The translations under genes were made by a program, and so were the position numbers. Source: Prorocentrum cordatum (lineage: Eukaryota; Sar; Dinophyceae; Prorocentrales; Prorocentraceae). From it: a stretch of 64,000 bases of DNA. Below, piece by piece: positions 52,085-61,700 of this stretch. Numbering within the stretch: position 1 is the stretch's first letter; the number at the start of each line of letters is the position of its first letter. Under the pieces are notes generated by a model. The model ran no database searches, was not told where the DNA came from, and saw nothing but the letters and a program-made list of their open reading frames with translations. The stretch spans positions 494,126 to 558,125 of the forward strand of contig CAUYUJ010019082.1 of NCBI GenBank assembly GCA_963575745.1, written 5' to 3'.

Positions 52085-52905
52085 GGAATTCTTTTTCCGG
52101 CGACGGCCAGAGCCGACGCCAGCGCTGGATCCGGTCGGCCGCCAGCCCAGGTGCCGGCCCGGGCGTTCGGTTCGAGCGCCGGCCGGAATCGGCCCGGAAG
52201 GGGTTCCAGGGCGCCGGGAGCAGAAAATCAATATTTTCGAAAGAAAAATATGTCTTGGAGTGGCCTTTTTTCCGCACCGCCTCGGAATTCAATTTTCCGG
52301 CGCCGGCCGGCGCCGGAACCGGCCCGGGCGCTGGCCCGGGTGCTGGCCCAGGCGTTCGGCTCGAGCGCCGGCCCGGGTGCCGGAAGCGGCCCGGAAGGGG
52401 TTCCCGGGCGCCGGGAGCAGAAAATCAATATTTTCGAAAGAAAAATATGTCTTGGAGTGGCCTTTTTTTCGGCACCGCCTCGGAATTCAATTTTCCGGCG
52501 CCGGCCGGCGCCGGAACCGGCCCGGGCGCTGGCCCGGGTGCTGGCCCGGGCGTTTGGCTCGAGCGCCGGCCCGGGTGCCAGAAGCGGCCCGGAAGGGGTT
52601 CCCGGGCGCCGGGAGCAGAAAATCAATATTTTCGAAAGAAAAATATGTCTTGGAGTGGCCTTTTTTCGGCACCGCCTCGGAATTCAATTTTCCGGCGCCG
52701 GCCGGCGCCGGAACCGGCCCGGGCGCTGGCCCGGGTGCCGGCCCGGGCGTTTGGCTCGAGCGCCGGCCCGGGTGCCGGAATCGGCCCGGAAGGGGTTCCA
52801 GGGCGCCGGGAGGAGAAAATCAATATTTTCGAAAGAAAAATATGTCTTGGAGTGGCCTTTTTTCGGCACCGCCTCGGAATTCAATTTTCCGGCGCCGGCC
52901 GTGCT
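52085..52905 (+). repeat. About 198-bp tandem repeat with a 20-bp GC palindrome, four units
   Basis: Each unit has GCCTCGGAATTCAATTTTCC, the perfect palindrome CCGGCGCCGGCCGGCGCCGG, GGCCCGGGCGCTGGCCCGGG, GGTTCCAGGGCGCCGGGAG, then an AT-rich AATCAATATTTTCGAAAG and AAAAATATGTCTTGGAGTGG. The AT-rich block starts near 52230, 52427, 52625 and 52822. Extreme GC and AT stretches alternate. The second array is at 55995-56830. Confidence 0.95.
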
Positions 52906-52907
52906 CC

Positions 52908-53470
52908 TGCGCGGTCTGCCGTGCTCCTGTGGCGTCTGCCGTGCTCCTGTGTGGTCTGCCGTGCTCCTGTGGTCTGCCGTGCTCATTTGGGGTTTCCCGC
53001 GAGCTTGTGGGGTCTGCCGTGCTCCTGTGGGGGAAACGCCAGCGGCGTTCGGGGTACAACAAAAGGCGCGTTTATGTTGTACCTGCGCGCGGTCTGCCGT
53101 GCTCCTGTGGGGATTGCCGTGCTCCTGTGTGGTCTGCCGTGCTCCTGTGTGGTTTGCCGTGCTCCTGTGGTCTGCCGTGCTCCTTTGTGGTTTGCCGTGC
53201 TCCTGTGGGGTCTGCCGTGCTCCTGTGGGGTCTGCCGTGCTCCTGTGAGGTCTGCGGTGCTCTTGTGTGGTCTGCAGTGCTTCTGTGGTCTGCCGTGCTC
53301 ATTTGGGATCTGCCGTGCTCGTGTGGTGTCTGCCGTGCTCCTGCGGGATCTGCTGTGCTCCTTGTGTCGTCTCTTTGGTCTGCCGTGCTCGTGTGGGGTC
53401 TGCCGTGCTCCTGTGTGGTCTGCCGTGCTCCTGCCGTGCTCCTTTTTTTCCGCCTGCCGTGCTCCTGCTC
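52908..53470 (+). repeat. 20-bp satellite, block 2
   Basis: About 27 units of GTGCTCCTGTGTGGTCTGCC with 18-20 bp variants, containing the double hairpin at 53033-53083. It ends at the diverged CTCGAG-type motif at 53478. Confidence 0.95.
53033..53083 (+). other. Double-hairpin element, copy 1
   Basis: AACGCC-AGC-GGCGTT (53035-53049) is followed after three bases by GGTACAACA (53053-53061), a 13-base loop, and TGTTGTACC (53075-53083). Both stems are perfect. It sits between 20-bp satellite units. Identical stems recur at 56961-57011 and, inverted, at 58142-58193. Confidence 0.9.
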
Positions 53471-53479
53471 ATTTTCTGA

Positions 53480-53770
53480 GGACGTCCCTAGCGAAAACGT
53501 CATTTTTAACATAAGAGGTTGTAAAACACCTCTGTCGGCATCTCATTTTTTCGAGGATGTCTCGAGCGAAACGCTCATTTTTCATGCACAGCAAAAATTT
53601 TTGACATTTTTGAACACCCCGACTTTCTGAGGATGTCTCGAGCGAAACCGTCATTTTTAACATAAGACGTCTTAAACGATAGCCTCCAATACCTCGATTT
53701 TTCGAGGATGTCTCGAGCGAAATGGCCATTTTGGGAAACCTGACCGGACAAGAACGGGAAGCGCCGTTTT
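53480..53770 (+). repeat. Array of CTCGAG-type motifs spaced about 75 bp
   Basis: Four copies of the GAGGATGTCTCGAGCG motif lie at 53478, 53553, 53629 and 53704, each followed by a different 45-bp spacer (for example AACATAAGAGGTTGTAAAAC and AACATAAGACGTCTTAAACG). Even spacing with variable spacers is notable, but the spacers partly resemble each other. The block ends in CCTGACCGGACAAGAACGGG and GAAGCGCCGTTTTCC. Confidence 0.8.
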
Positions 53771-53852
53771 CCTGTGTGGTCTGCCGTGCTCCTGTGTGAG
53801 CTGTGAGCTGCGGGGCCTCTAAAGGCTGGGAAAAAGGTGGGCCCGAGGCTCT

Positions 53853-53871
53853 CAGAGCCAAAATGGCTCGG
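53853..53871 (-). other. Leader-like core in the tail of element B
   Basis: The minus strand reads CCGAGCCATTTTGGCTCTG: the central GAGCCAAAATGGCT complement is exact for 14 nt, one leader base is missing on the 5' side and the last two differ. The homologous block of element A (near 49855) lacks these about 16 bases. It may be an SL relic or a local duplication of GGCTC. Confidence 0.35.
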
Positions 53872-54152
53872 AGCCTCCAGGGCCAGCAGGAGGGGGCCGC
53901 TTCGGGCCGCCCTCCCCGAGGGGCCGCTTCGGGCCAACCTCCAGCACACCCTCACGAGGGGCCGCGTCGGGCCTCTCCGAGGGCAGGCCGCCAGGGCCAA
54001 CGGGGGCGCCTAGGCCCCAGGGCCACGAGGGCGGGCAGTGCCGAGAGGCATGCAGAAGCAGCGAAGCTGCACCGATTGCTAGCTCACGTACACATTCAAA
54101 TACAAGAAATGCGAATGCACGGAGCAAACGGAATTAGCGTCCGCACGCAAGG

Positions 54153-55495
54153 CTAACCGTCCTGCCCCTGGGCCTCGGCAAGGACGAGGAGCCTCTCAAG
54201 CGAAAGCGAGGGCCCGTGAGCAACACAGGCGAACGATGCTAACGAGAGGTCGTCCAAAAAGGCCCAGAGACCGCGAACGGGCTCGTCCACGCCGCCAGCT
54301 CCGCCTCCGCGCGGGGGGGCCTCCTCCGACTCCTCCACGAAGGCCGTGCCGATGACGACTGGACGCAGGTCGAAGCGGACGCGACGGGCGCGCCGCCCCA
54401 AGCTTGCACCTCGCCTCCTGCGGACGCGGCTGCCCTCGAAACCAGCGCCAGGACCAGTACCGCCAGCCACAGGAGCCGCGAGGGCCCCGCCGCCTCCCGA
54501 GAGGAGCGCCGCAGGGTGAGCGTGCAGGTACGCCAGAACCGAAGTGCTGGCCTGTGGCGCCGCCTCCGACACCGAGCAGGTCGTATCCACTTCAGCGCCG
54601 GCAGCACCCACCTCCTGATAGTCGAACTCGGCCGAGTCGGCCGCACTGCCAGCAGTGCCTCCAGGGCCGAACACGTCAGAGGCATTCATACAGACATCGG
54701 CACGCTCAGGCCGAATAGACCCAGGTAGACCATGCAGAGAAGTCGGATCCACAGCAGCTCCCTTCGGAAGGGCGTCTGCAGGGGCAGGAAAGGACCGATA
54801 CAGCCGAAGACGATGGCGATGCTCGTCCGCACCCGGCACATATACGGCTTGCTCGGCATGGTAGTCCACAGAAACGCCAGCTGCTAGGTGTGCATATGCT
54901 GTACTTCACACCCAGGTGGGCCTTCAGCAAACTCTGCTGCAGGTTGAACAGCTTCAGCACGAGGTGCCTGGGCAGTCAGATGACCGAGCTCGCGAAGCAG
55001 GATCTCCGCCTGTTCGCCCTCAAAGGTCGGCATGAACTGCTCGAAAAGGTCCGAGCCCTGTGGAACGAAAACTGGGGCCTCAGGATTCCATACGAAGCCC
55101 TCTTGTCTACACTCCAGTCGCGGCCCCTTCTGGAGGCTCTTGAGAGCATGCACTCCTGCGCTGGCGATGCTCACACCAGAAGCGTCGGAGTGCAACGCCA
55201 CGTTCCTCCTGAGGACGCTGACGTGGCTTGGGAGGCGTCCACGCAGCAAGTCCTGGAGTGCTGGCGCCAGTGCCAAAAGGCGGTCGGCCAGCTCCGCATC
55301 GCCGCCGGCCAGCGCGCCCACGAAGTCGAGCAACTGCATGTGCTGTTCCCTGATACGACCAAGCTCTTCCGATAGCTTGGAGACCGCTCTATCCGCTGAG
55401 CGAATGGCCCAGAGCCGTGCGGCCTTGCGATCTTGTGCCGTTCTCCTCGGCGCGCATTCCGCGCCGTCCCGTATCGCCATTCCGCGCCCGAGCAA
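54153..55495 (-). pseudogene. Protein of element B, paralogue of element A's (one frameshift near 54890)
   Basis: From the ATG at 55495, 22 nt after the leader, 203 codons read MAIRDGAECAPRR, a helical stretch (SADRAVSKLSEELGRIREQH, LLDFVGALAGGDAELADRLL, APALQDLLRGRLPSHVSVLR) and end at a stop at 54884. One base before that, the neighbouring frame carries on (YAHLAAGVSVDYHAEQAVYV) and reads 238 codons from 54869 to 54153 with GGTAGSAADSAEF, DTTCSVSEAAPQ, ARRVRFDLRPVVIGTAFVEE and LWAFLDDLSLASFACVAHGP. Joined, it is about 445 residues against 518 in A. Function unknown. Confidence 0.68.
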
Positions 55496-55516
55496 GCATG
55501 CTAGATCGCGAACTGA

Positions 55517-55537
55517 CTTGAGCCAAAATGGCTACGG
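55517..55537 (-). other. Spliced-leader copy of element B (perfect, 21/21)
   Basis: Exact DinoSL on the minus strand, bordered upstream by the 20-bp satellite and downstream by the short leader of the ORF at 55495. Confidence 0.95.
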
Positions 55538-55740
55538 CCCGTGCTCCTGTGTGGTCTGCCGTGCTCCTGTGTGGTCTGCCGTGCTCCTTCTTGGTCTGCC
55601 GTGCTCATGTGCGGTCTGCCGTGCTCCTGTGCGGTCTGCCGTGCGAACGGGTGGACTGCCGTGCTCATTTGGGGTCTGCCTTGCTCCTTTGTGGTTTGCC
55701 GCGCTCCTGTGTGGTCTGCCGTGCTCCTGTGTGGTCAGCA
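55538..55740 (+). repeat. 20-bp satellite, block 3
   Basis: About ten units, including the variants CTTCTTGG, ATGTGCGG and GAACGGGTGGACTG that also occur in block 1 (49640-49812) in the same order. The two blocks therefore descend from one tail. Confidence 0.93.
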
Positions 55741-57352
55741 GACCCAGGGCTGAGGGAAGGCTGGAGCAGTGCTCTGGTGGTCCATCACCCGCCCAGCTCC
55801 GTCCCCTCCCACTCTGGACCGATCTTGCGGGAAGCTGGCTTGTGGCAGCGCATCGCGCGTCCATAGCGTTCGTGTGCTTGCTTTTACCTCCTTTAATGTC
55901 TGCTCCACCTCTCCTTGAGACGCAGAAGCCTCCGAGCGCCGGGAGCAGAAATGATGCACTTTCGAAAAATCTGTTTGGATGAGTTTTGTTAGCGCGGCCT
56001 CGGAATTCAATTTTTCCGGCGACGGCCAGAGCCGACGCCAGCGCTGGATCCGGCTCGGCCGCCAGCCCAGGTGCCGGCCCGGGCGTTCGGTTCGAGCGCC
56101 GGCCTGGGTGCCGGAATCGGCCCGGAAGGGGTTCCAGGGCGCCGGGAGCAGAAAATCAATATTTTCGAAAGAAAAATATGTCTTGGAGTGGCCTTTTTTC
56201 CGCACCGCCTCGGAATTCAATTTTCCGGCGCCGGCCGGCGCCGGAACCGGCCCGGGCGCTGGCCCGGGTGCTGGCCCAGGCGTTCGGCTCGAGCGCCGGC
56301 CCGGGTGCCGGAAGCGGCCCGGAAGGGGTTCCCGGGCGCCGGGAGCAGAAAATCAATATTTTCGAAAGAAAAATATGTCTTGGAGTGGCCTTTTTTCGGC
56401 ACCGCCTCGGAATTCAATTTTCCGGCGCCGGCCGGCGCCGGAACCGGCCCGGGCGCTGGCCCGGGTGCTGGCCCGGGCGTTTGGCTCGAGCGCCGGCCCG
56501 GGTGCCAGAAGCGGCCCGGAAGGGGTTCCCGGGCGCCGGGAGCAGAAAATCAATATTTTCGAAAGAAAAAATGTGTCTTGGAGTGGCCTTTTTTCGGCAC
56601 CGCCTCGGAATTCAATTTTCCGGCGCCGGCCGGCGCCGGAACCGGCCCGGGCGCTGGCCCGGGTGCCGGCCCGGGCGTTTGGCTCGAGCGCCGGCCCGGG
56701 TGCCGGAATCGGCCCGGAAGGGGTTCCAGGGCGCCGGGAGGAGAAAATCAATATTTTCGAAAGAAAAATATGTCTTGGAGTGGCCTTTTTTCGGCACCGC
56801 CTCGGAATTCAATTTTCCGGCGCCGGCCGTGCTCCTGCGCGGTCTGCCGTGCTCCTGTGGCGTCTGCCGTGCTCCTGTGTGGTCTGCCGTGCTCCTGTGG
56901 TCTGCCGTGCTCATTTGGGGTTTCCCGCGAGCTTGTGGGGTCTGCCGTGCTCCTGTGGGGGAAACGCCAGCGGCGTTCGGGGTACAACAAAAGGCGCGTT
57001 TATGTTGTACCTGCGCGCGGTCTGCCGTGCTCCTGTGGGGATTGCCGTGCTCCTGTGTGGTCTGCCGTGCTCCTGTGTGGTTTGCCGTGCTCCTGTGGTC
57101 TGCCGTGCTCCTTTGTGGTTTGCCGTGCTCCTGTGGGGTCTGCCGTGCTCCTGTGGGGTCTGCCGTGCTCCTGTGAGGTCTGCGGTGCTCTTGTGTGGTC
57201 TGCAGTGCTTCTGTGGTCTGCCGTGCTCATTTGGGATCTGCCGTGCTCGTGTGGTGTCTGCCGTGCTCCTGCGGGATCTGCTGTGCTCCTTGTGTCGTCT
57301 CTTTGGTCTGCCGTGCTCGTGTGGGGTCTGCCGTGCTCCTGTGTGGTCTGCC
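55681..57352 (+). repeat. Segmental duplication, copy 2 (pairs with 51779-53424)
   Basis: Parallel to copy 1 at an offset of about 3.9 kb, including four 198-bp units (55995-56830) and the satellite stretch 56830-57352 with its double hairpin. It ends exactly at the inversion point of the satellite, whereas copy 1 continues differently. Confidence 0.95.
56961..57011 (+). other. Double-hairpin element, copy 2
   Basis: Same as copy 1: AACGCC-AGC-GGCGTT (56963-56977) and GGTACAACA...TGTTGTACC (56981-57011). It lies in the duplicated block, so it is not independent of copy 1. Confidence 0.9.
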
Positions 57353-58680
57353 ACAGGAGCACGGCAGACCAAGACGAGGAGCAGGGCAGACCAGGCTTAG
57401 GAACCGAGAGGAGCACGGCAGACCAAGACGAGGAGCACGGCAGACCAGGCACCAAGAGCGCCCTCAAGACGACGGAAAGGATGACCAAGACGAGGAGCAC
57501 GGCAGACCAAGACGAGGAGCACGGCAGACTATGCCCTAAGAGTGCCCTCAAGACGGCCGAACGAACGGACCCCAGACGGCCCACAGGAGCACGGCAGACC
57601 AACAGGAGCACAGACACACAAGAGCACGGCAGGCCACACAGGAGCACGGCAGACCACACAGGAGCACGGCAGACCACAAAGGAGCACGGCAGACCACACA
57701 AGAGCACGGCAGACCCCACAAGAGCACGGCAGACCCCACAGGAGCACGGCAGACCCCACAGGAGCACGGCAGAGCAGACCCAAAAGGAGCACGGCAGACC
57801 ACACAGGAGCAAGGCAAACCACAGGAGCACGGCAGACCACACAGGAGCACGGCAGACCCCACAGTAGCAAGGCAGACCCCAAAGGAGCACGGCAGACCAC
57901 CGGAGCACGGCAGACCACACAGGAGTACGGCAGACCCCACATGAGCACGGCAAATCCCAAATGAGCACGGCAGACCACAAGAGCACGGCAGACCACACAG
58001 GAGCACGGCAGACTCCACAGGAGCACGGCAGACCACAAAGGAGCACGGCAGACCACACAGGAGCCCGGCAGACGCCACAGGAGCACGGCAGACGCCACAG
58101 GAGCACGGCGGAACCCACAGGAGCACGGCAGACCGCGCGCGGGTACAACATAAACGCGCCTTTTTGTTGTACCCCGAACGCCGCTGGCGTTTCCCCAACA
58201 GGAGCACGGCAGATCTCACAGGCGCGCGGCAGACCCCAAATGAGCACGGCCGACCACAGGAGCACGGCAGACCCCAAATGAGTACGGCAGACCCCAAAAG
58301 AGCACCGTAGACGCTCAGGAGCACGGCTGACCACACAGGAGCACGGCAGACCACACAGGAGCGCGGCAAACCACAAAGGAGCAAGGCAGACCCCAAATGA
58401 GCACGGCAGTCCACACGTTCGCACGGCAGACCGCACAGGAGCACGGCAGACCCACATGAGCACGGCAGACCAAGAAGGAGCACGGCAGACCACACAGGAC
58501 GGCAGACCACACAGGAGCACGGCAGACCACACAGGACACGGCAGACCCCACGGGAGCACGGCAGACCACACAGGAGCACGGCAAACCACACAAGAGCACG
58601 GCAGACCATACAGGAGCACGCCAGACCACACAGGAGCACGGCAGACCACACGTTCGCACGGCAAACTCCACAGGAGCACC
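57353..58680 (-). repeat. 20-bp satellite in inverted orientation
   Basis: From 57353 the plus strand reads ACAGGAGCACGGCAGACCA units, the reverse complement of the block just to its left. About 60 units with many variants continue to 58680. The stretch 57370-57600 is mixed with ACCAAGACGAGGAGCACGGC units and two AAGAGC-CCCTCAAGACG segments related to the GGCC minisatellite. Confidence 0.95.
58142..58193 (-). other. Double-hairpin element, copy 3 (inverted)
   Basis: On the plus strand GGTACAACA (58142-58150) ... TGTTGTACC (58165-58173), then AACGCC-GCT-GGCGTT (58177-58191). Order and orientation are the exact inverse of copies 1 and 2; the loop has one more T. It sits in the inverted satellite. 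Confidence 0.9.
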
Positions 58681-58780
58681 AAAATGGCCATTTCGCTCGA
58701 GACATCCTCCTAAAATCGAGGTGTTGGATTCCCCAAAATGGCCATTTCGCTCGAGACATCCTCAAAAAATCGAGGTGTGG

Positions 58781-61700
58781 TCTGCCGTGCTCCTGTGTGG
58801 GCTGTGGGCTGCGGGGCCTGTGAAGGCTAAAAGAAGCCCGAGGCCCACGGAGCCCGTTGGCCCCAGGGCCTCAAGGGCCAACCCTAGGGGCCCCGAGGGA
58901 GCCGCCAGGGGGAAGGGCGCGAAGCGCCAAATGCGCGAAGCGCACGATTTCCAAGAAATCAGAAGGCAGCGGGGCGGAGGCGCATATCACGCCTGCCAGA
59001 GCCGCCTCGCTGCATCACAAATGCGGGGCAGAAGACGCTGCCACACGCACACGCCAAAAGAGGTGACGAGGGCGGATACAACAGAAAGAGGAAAGTGAAG
59101 CTGCATCACTCCCCTTCGTCACCTTCAGCGCGACGGCGCCTCTTGCGCCTGTCTTCCCGCGCCGTCTCAGCTGCGGCTGACCACTCTAGAAGGCTCGCTT
59201 CGTCGAGCCCGTAGGCGCTCAGCCAAGCCTCCCTCGAGGCCCCCGAGGAGTCAGGCGCCACAGGCTCAGCCTCCGCCTCACCTGCTGCCGCCGCGCCGCT
59301 GGGGGGCCCTCGGCCGGCGTCGGCGGCCTCGCCGCCAGGTGCATCATCGGGGCGGACGCCCAGCCACTCCAGGAAGCGTACTCTGGCGGCCATCGGCACC
59401 ACGTCCTCCTTGCGCAAGCTGGGCACGGACGCACCGACCCTCTTGCTGCCGCTGTGGGGCGTGCCAGCAGGGTGCCGCCCCTGCTGCCAGCGCGCCCTCT
59501 GGTCTCTCCTGCCCTTGGGAAGCCCAGCCGACCCTGGGCACTGCTCCTTGAGCTTGGGCGCCGCACCTGAGCGCCCGCCTAGCCGCGCGTACGCCCCGCA
59601 GTGGGTGCACGCCATCAGCTCCTGCTCGGCGGCTCCCTCCCCGCACTTGGCGTAGGCCAGGACGTGGCCGACGACGACGAAGGCCGCCGCCCCGAGGGAG
59701 ACGCCACCAGCGCGCGCCGCCGATGCCCACCCGTCGCCCGAACCCGAGACGGGCGGGCGGCTGCTGGCGGGCTCCGCCACTGGCACTGCGAAGGATACAG
59801 CCGCCCGCTCGCTGCCCTCAGGGAGGCCCTCGCAGTCCTTGACCTCGATCCCCTGCCAGATGAGGGAGGCCTGCGCCACCCAGCAAGAGAGCTCCCTCAC
59901 CAGCTCCATCGTGCCGAAGAACTCGCGCCTGGCCACTGGGCTGGTTCGGTGGAGCTCCGCCCCCGCCTTGGCCCAGCGGTCGGCATGTCCGTTGCCGCGG
60001 AGGTCCGCCTCCGTGATCTTGCCATCCAGCACGTCTCTAGCGGTGCAGTGGGCTGCGACCTTGGTCACCTTGAGCGTGTCCACGTCTAGCGACGCGTAGA
60101 TCCCCTCCCAGAGGTGGGCGTTGGGCTTGCTGGCTGCCGTCGCGTACTTCTTACCCAACGTGAGGCAGCTGACCGTGGACGCACAATCGATGAGGATCTC
60201 GTCAACGCTCGGACCCAGGAAGCGAGACAGCATCCAGACCGCGAAATCCTCGCCGTCCTTCGCCGTCTGGAACGGGCAGAGGTCCTGGCGCACGCTTCCG
60301 TACACCGCGCACTCCATGTTGCCGTCAGAGTCGCACTGCACGATGCTCCAGCCCGCCCGCCGCAGGCTCTCATGCTCAGGGTCTAGCGCCGAGCCATCCA
60401 GGTAGAGCCGCCCCCCGAGAAGACCGTCGGCGGGGCGATTGCACCACATGACTGACATGGCGTCTGACCTCGGGGCGGCCCTCGGTGGCTGAGGGAGCCA
60501 GCAGCGCGCAAAACATTCACCCGCCTCCTCGCCGCGACCGCGTGCACGATGCGCACAGCGCCGAAGGCGGTCAGAGGTCGAGTCACGCCTGGCCCCCGCA
60601 AGGACAGGACACTCGAATAGCCTGTGCCAGAGGCTGCCGCGGGGGGCCTGACATGCACAGCAGCGAGCGTGCTCCCTCTCTCCCGCCGAGTGCAGACGGG
60701 TCTGGGGCCAGTGGGCGTTGGAAAGGAAGCTCACCACCGCCGCTTTCTCCCTGTGGCTGAGCTTGCTGCCAGGCCCGAGGACCTCCGCGAAGGCCTCCCA
60801 GAACAGGGGCGACTGGGGGAGCGCCCCGTGGCCGAGGCGGGCCAGCTCCGCCTTGTCCGAAGCGCGCCGTGCCCCTGCCGCAGCCAGCAGGCCCAGCTCG
60901 CGCGGCCCCAACATGCGCAGGTCCAGGAGGTGGCCGTCGTCGGTCGCGAGGCGAGCCCCTTGAACAAGCCTCCAGCCTACCCTGGTGAGCGAGAGGGCCA
61001 GGGCATCCACCGGCGTGCGGCAGTGCACCCAAGGGGCTGCAGCTCCCGCGTGCCTCTGCACTGCCTCCTGCACGGCCGACTCGAACATGCGCAGCGGGAC
61101 CTCCCCCGACTGGAGGAGACTGGCCGCCATCTGCACCGCGGCACGAAGCAGCGCGGGGCTCGGGTCGAGATCAGTGGACCTCATGACCTCCACCACTCTG
61201 AGCCTCAACCCGAGCGAGGCGCCCTTGGGGAACTTCCCAGCTGAGCGTACCGCCGCCAAGCGCCACGAATGCAGCTCCTTATCAGGTACACCAGTCACAG
61301 TGCGCCCCCACAGCATCGCCGCGGTGGGCCCAGCACGATGGACCATCTCGGTAGCCGCGCCAGCTGAGCGGAGCACCCCTAGCCTGCGTCCTCGGCGGAG
61401 GCCGCTGCCCGCACGCACAGCTCCTTCATGAACTCCACGACGAGTGATGTTGGCGTCGGTGCCGAGGTTCCTCGCCTGCAGACCCCTCTTGAAGGTAAAG
61501 CCTTGCTCCGCCCAAGCCTCCGAGAGCTCCTTGGCGAGCTGCGGCGACGAGGCCAGGAAGACCGACTTACTCTCGTTGAGTGGGAGGCGCTGCTCACGCA
61601 GCCGTCGGACCACTTCACAGCTGGCGGCCACCATCTGCAGCTTCACAAGCCGAGCCGTGCCGACCGCCTGGAGCGAAATGTCGTCGACAACATTCCTCGG

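Larger units (their letters stand above)
51779..53424 (+). repeat. Segmental duplication, copy 1 (pairs with 55681-57352)
   Basis: The two copies run in parallel from TTGCTCCTTTGTGGTTTGCC to CTCCTGTGTGGTCTGCC, 1646 and 1672 bp, with only scattered differences (for example CCATGGCG versus CCATAGCG, and a 20-bp difference near 52070/55970). Each contains a unique 280-bp lead (GGGCTGAGGGAAGGCTGGAG), four 198-bp GC-rich units, and a 20-bp satellite stretch with a double hairpin. Confidence 0.95.
53770..55537 (-). mobile_element. DinoSL-capped single-gene retroelement B
   Basis: Same plan as element A: leader 55537-55517, ORF region 55495-54153, 3' stretch with the GCAGC-TTC-GCTGC hairpin (near 54062), GGCC-rich block, tail AGCCTCGGGCCCACC...AGGCCCCGCAGC, then 20-bp satellite. 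The leader starts exactly at the edge of a 20-bp satellite block (55538-55740), so it inserted into satellite. Its tail block differs from A's by an extra segment with a leader-like core at 53853-53871. Confidence 0.68.

Noticed and set aside
52013-58691. Frames of 400-600 codons rich in Cys, Val and Leu (CRAPVWSAVLLCGLP)
   Set aside because: They come from the 20-bp satellite and 198-bp repeat, whose unit lengths keep all frames open on both strands. Hydrophobicity here is not evidence of membrane proteins.
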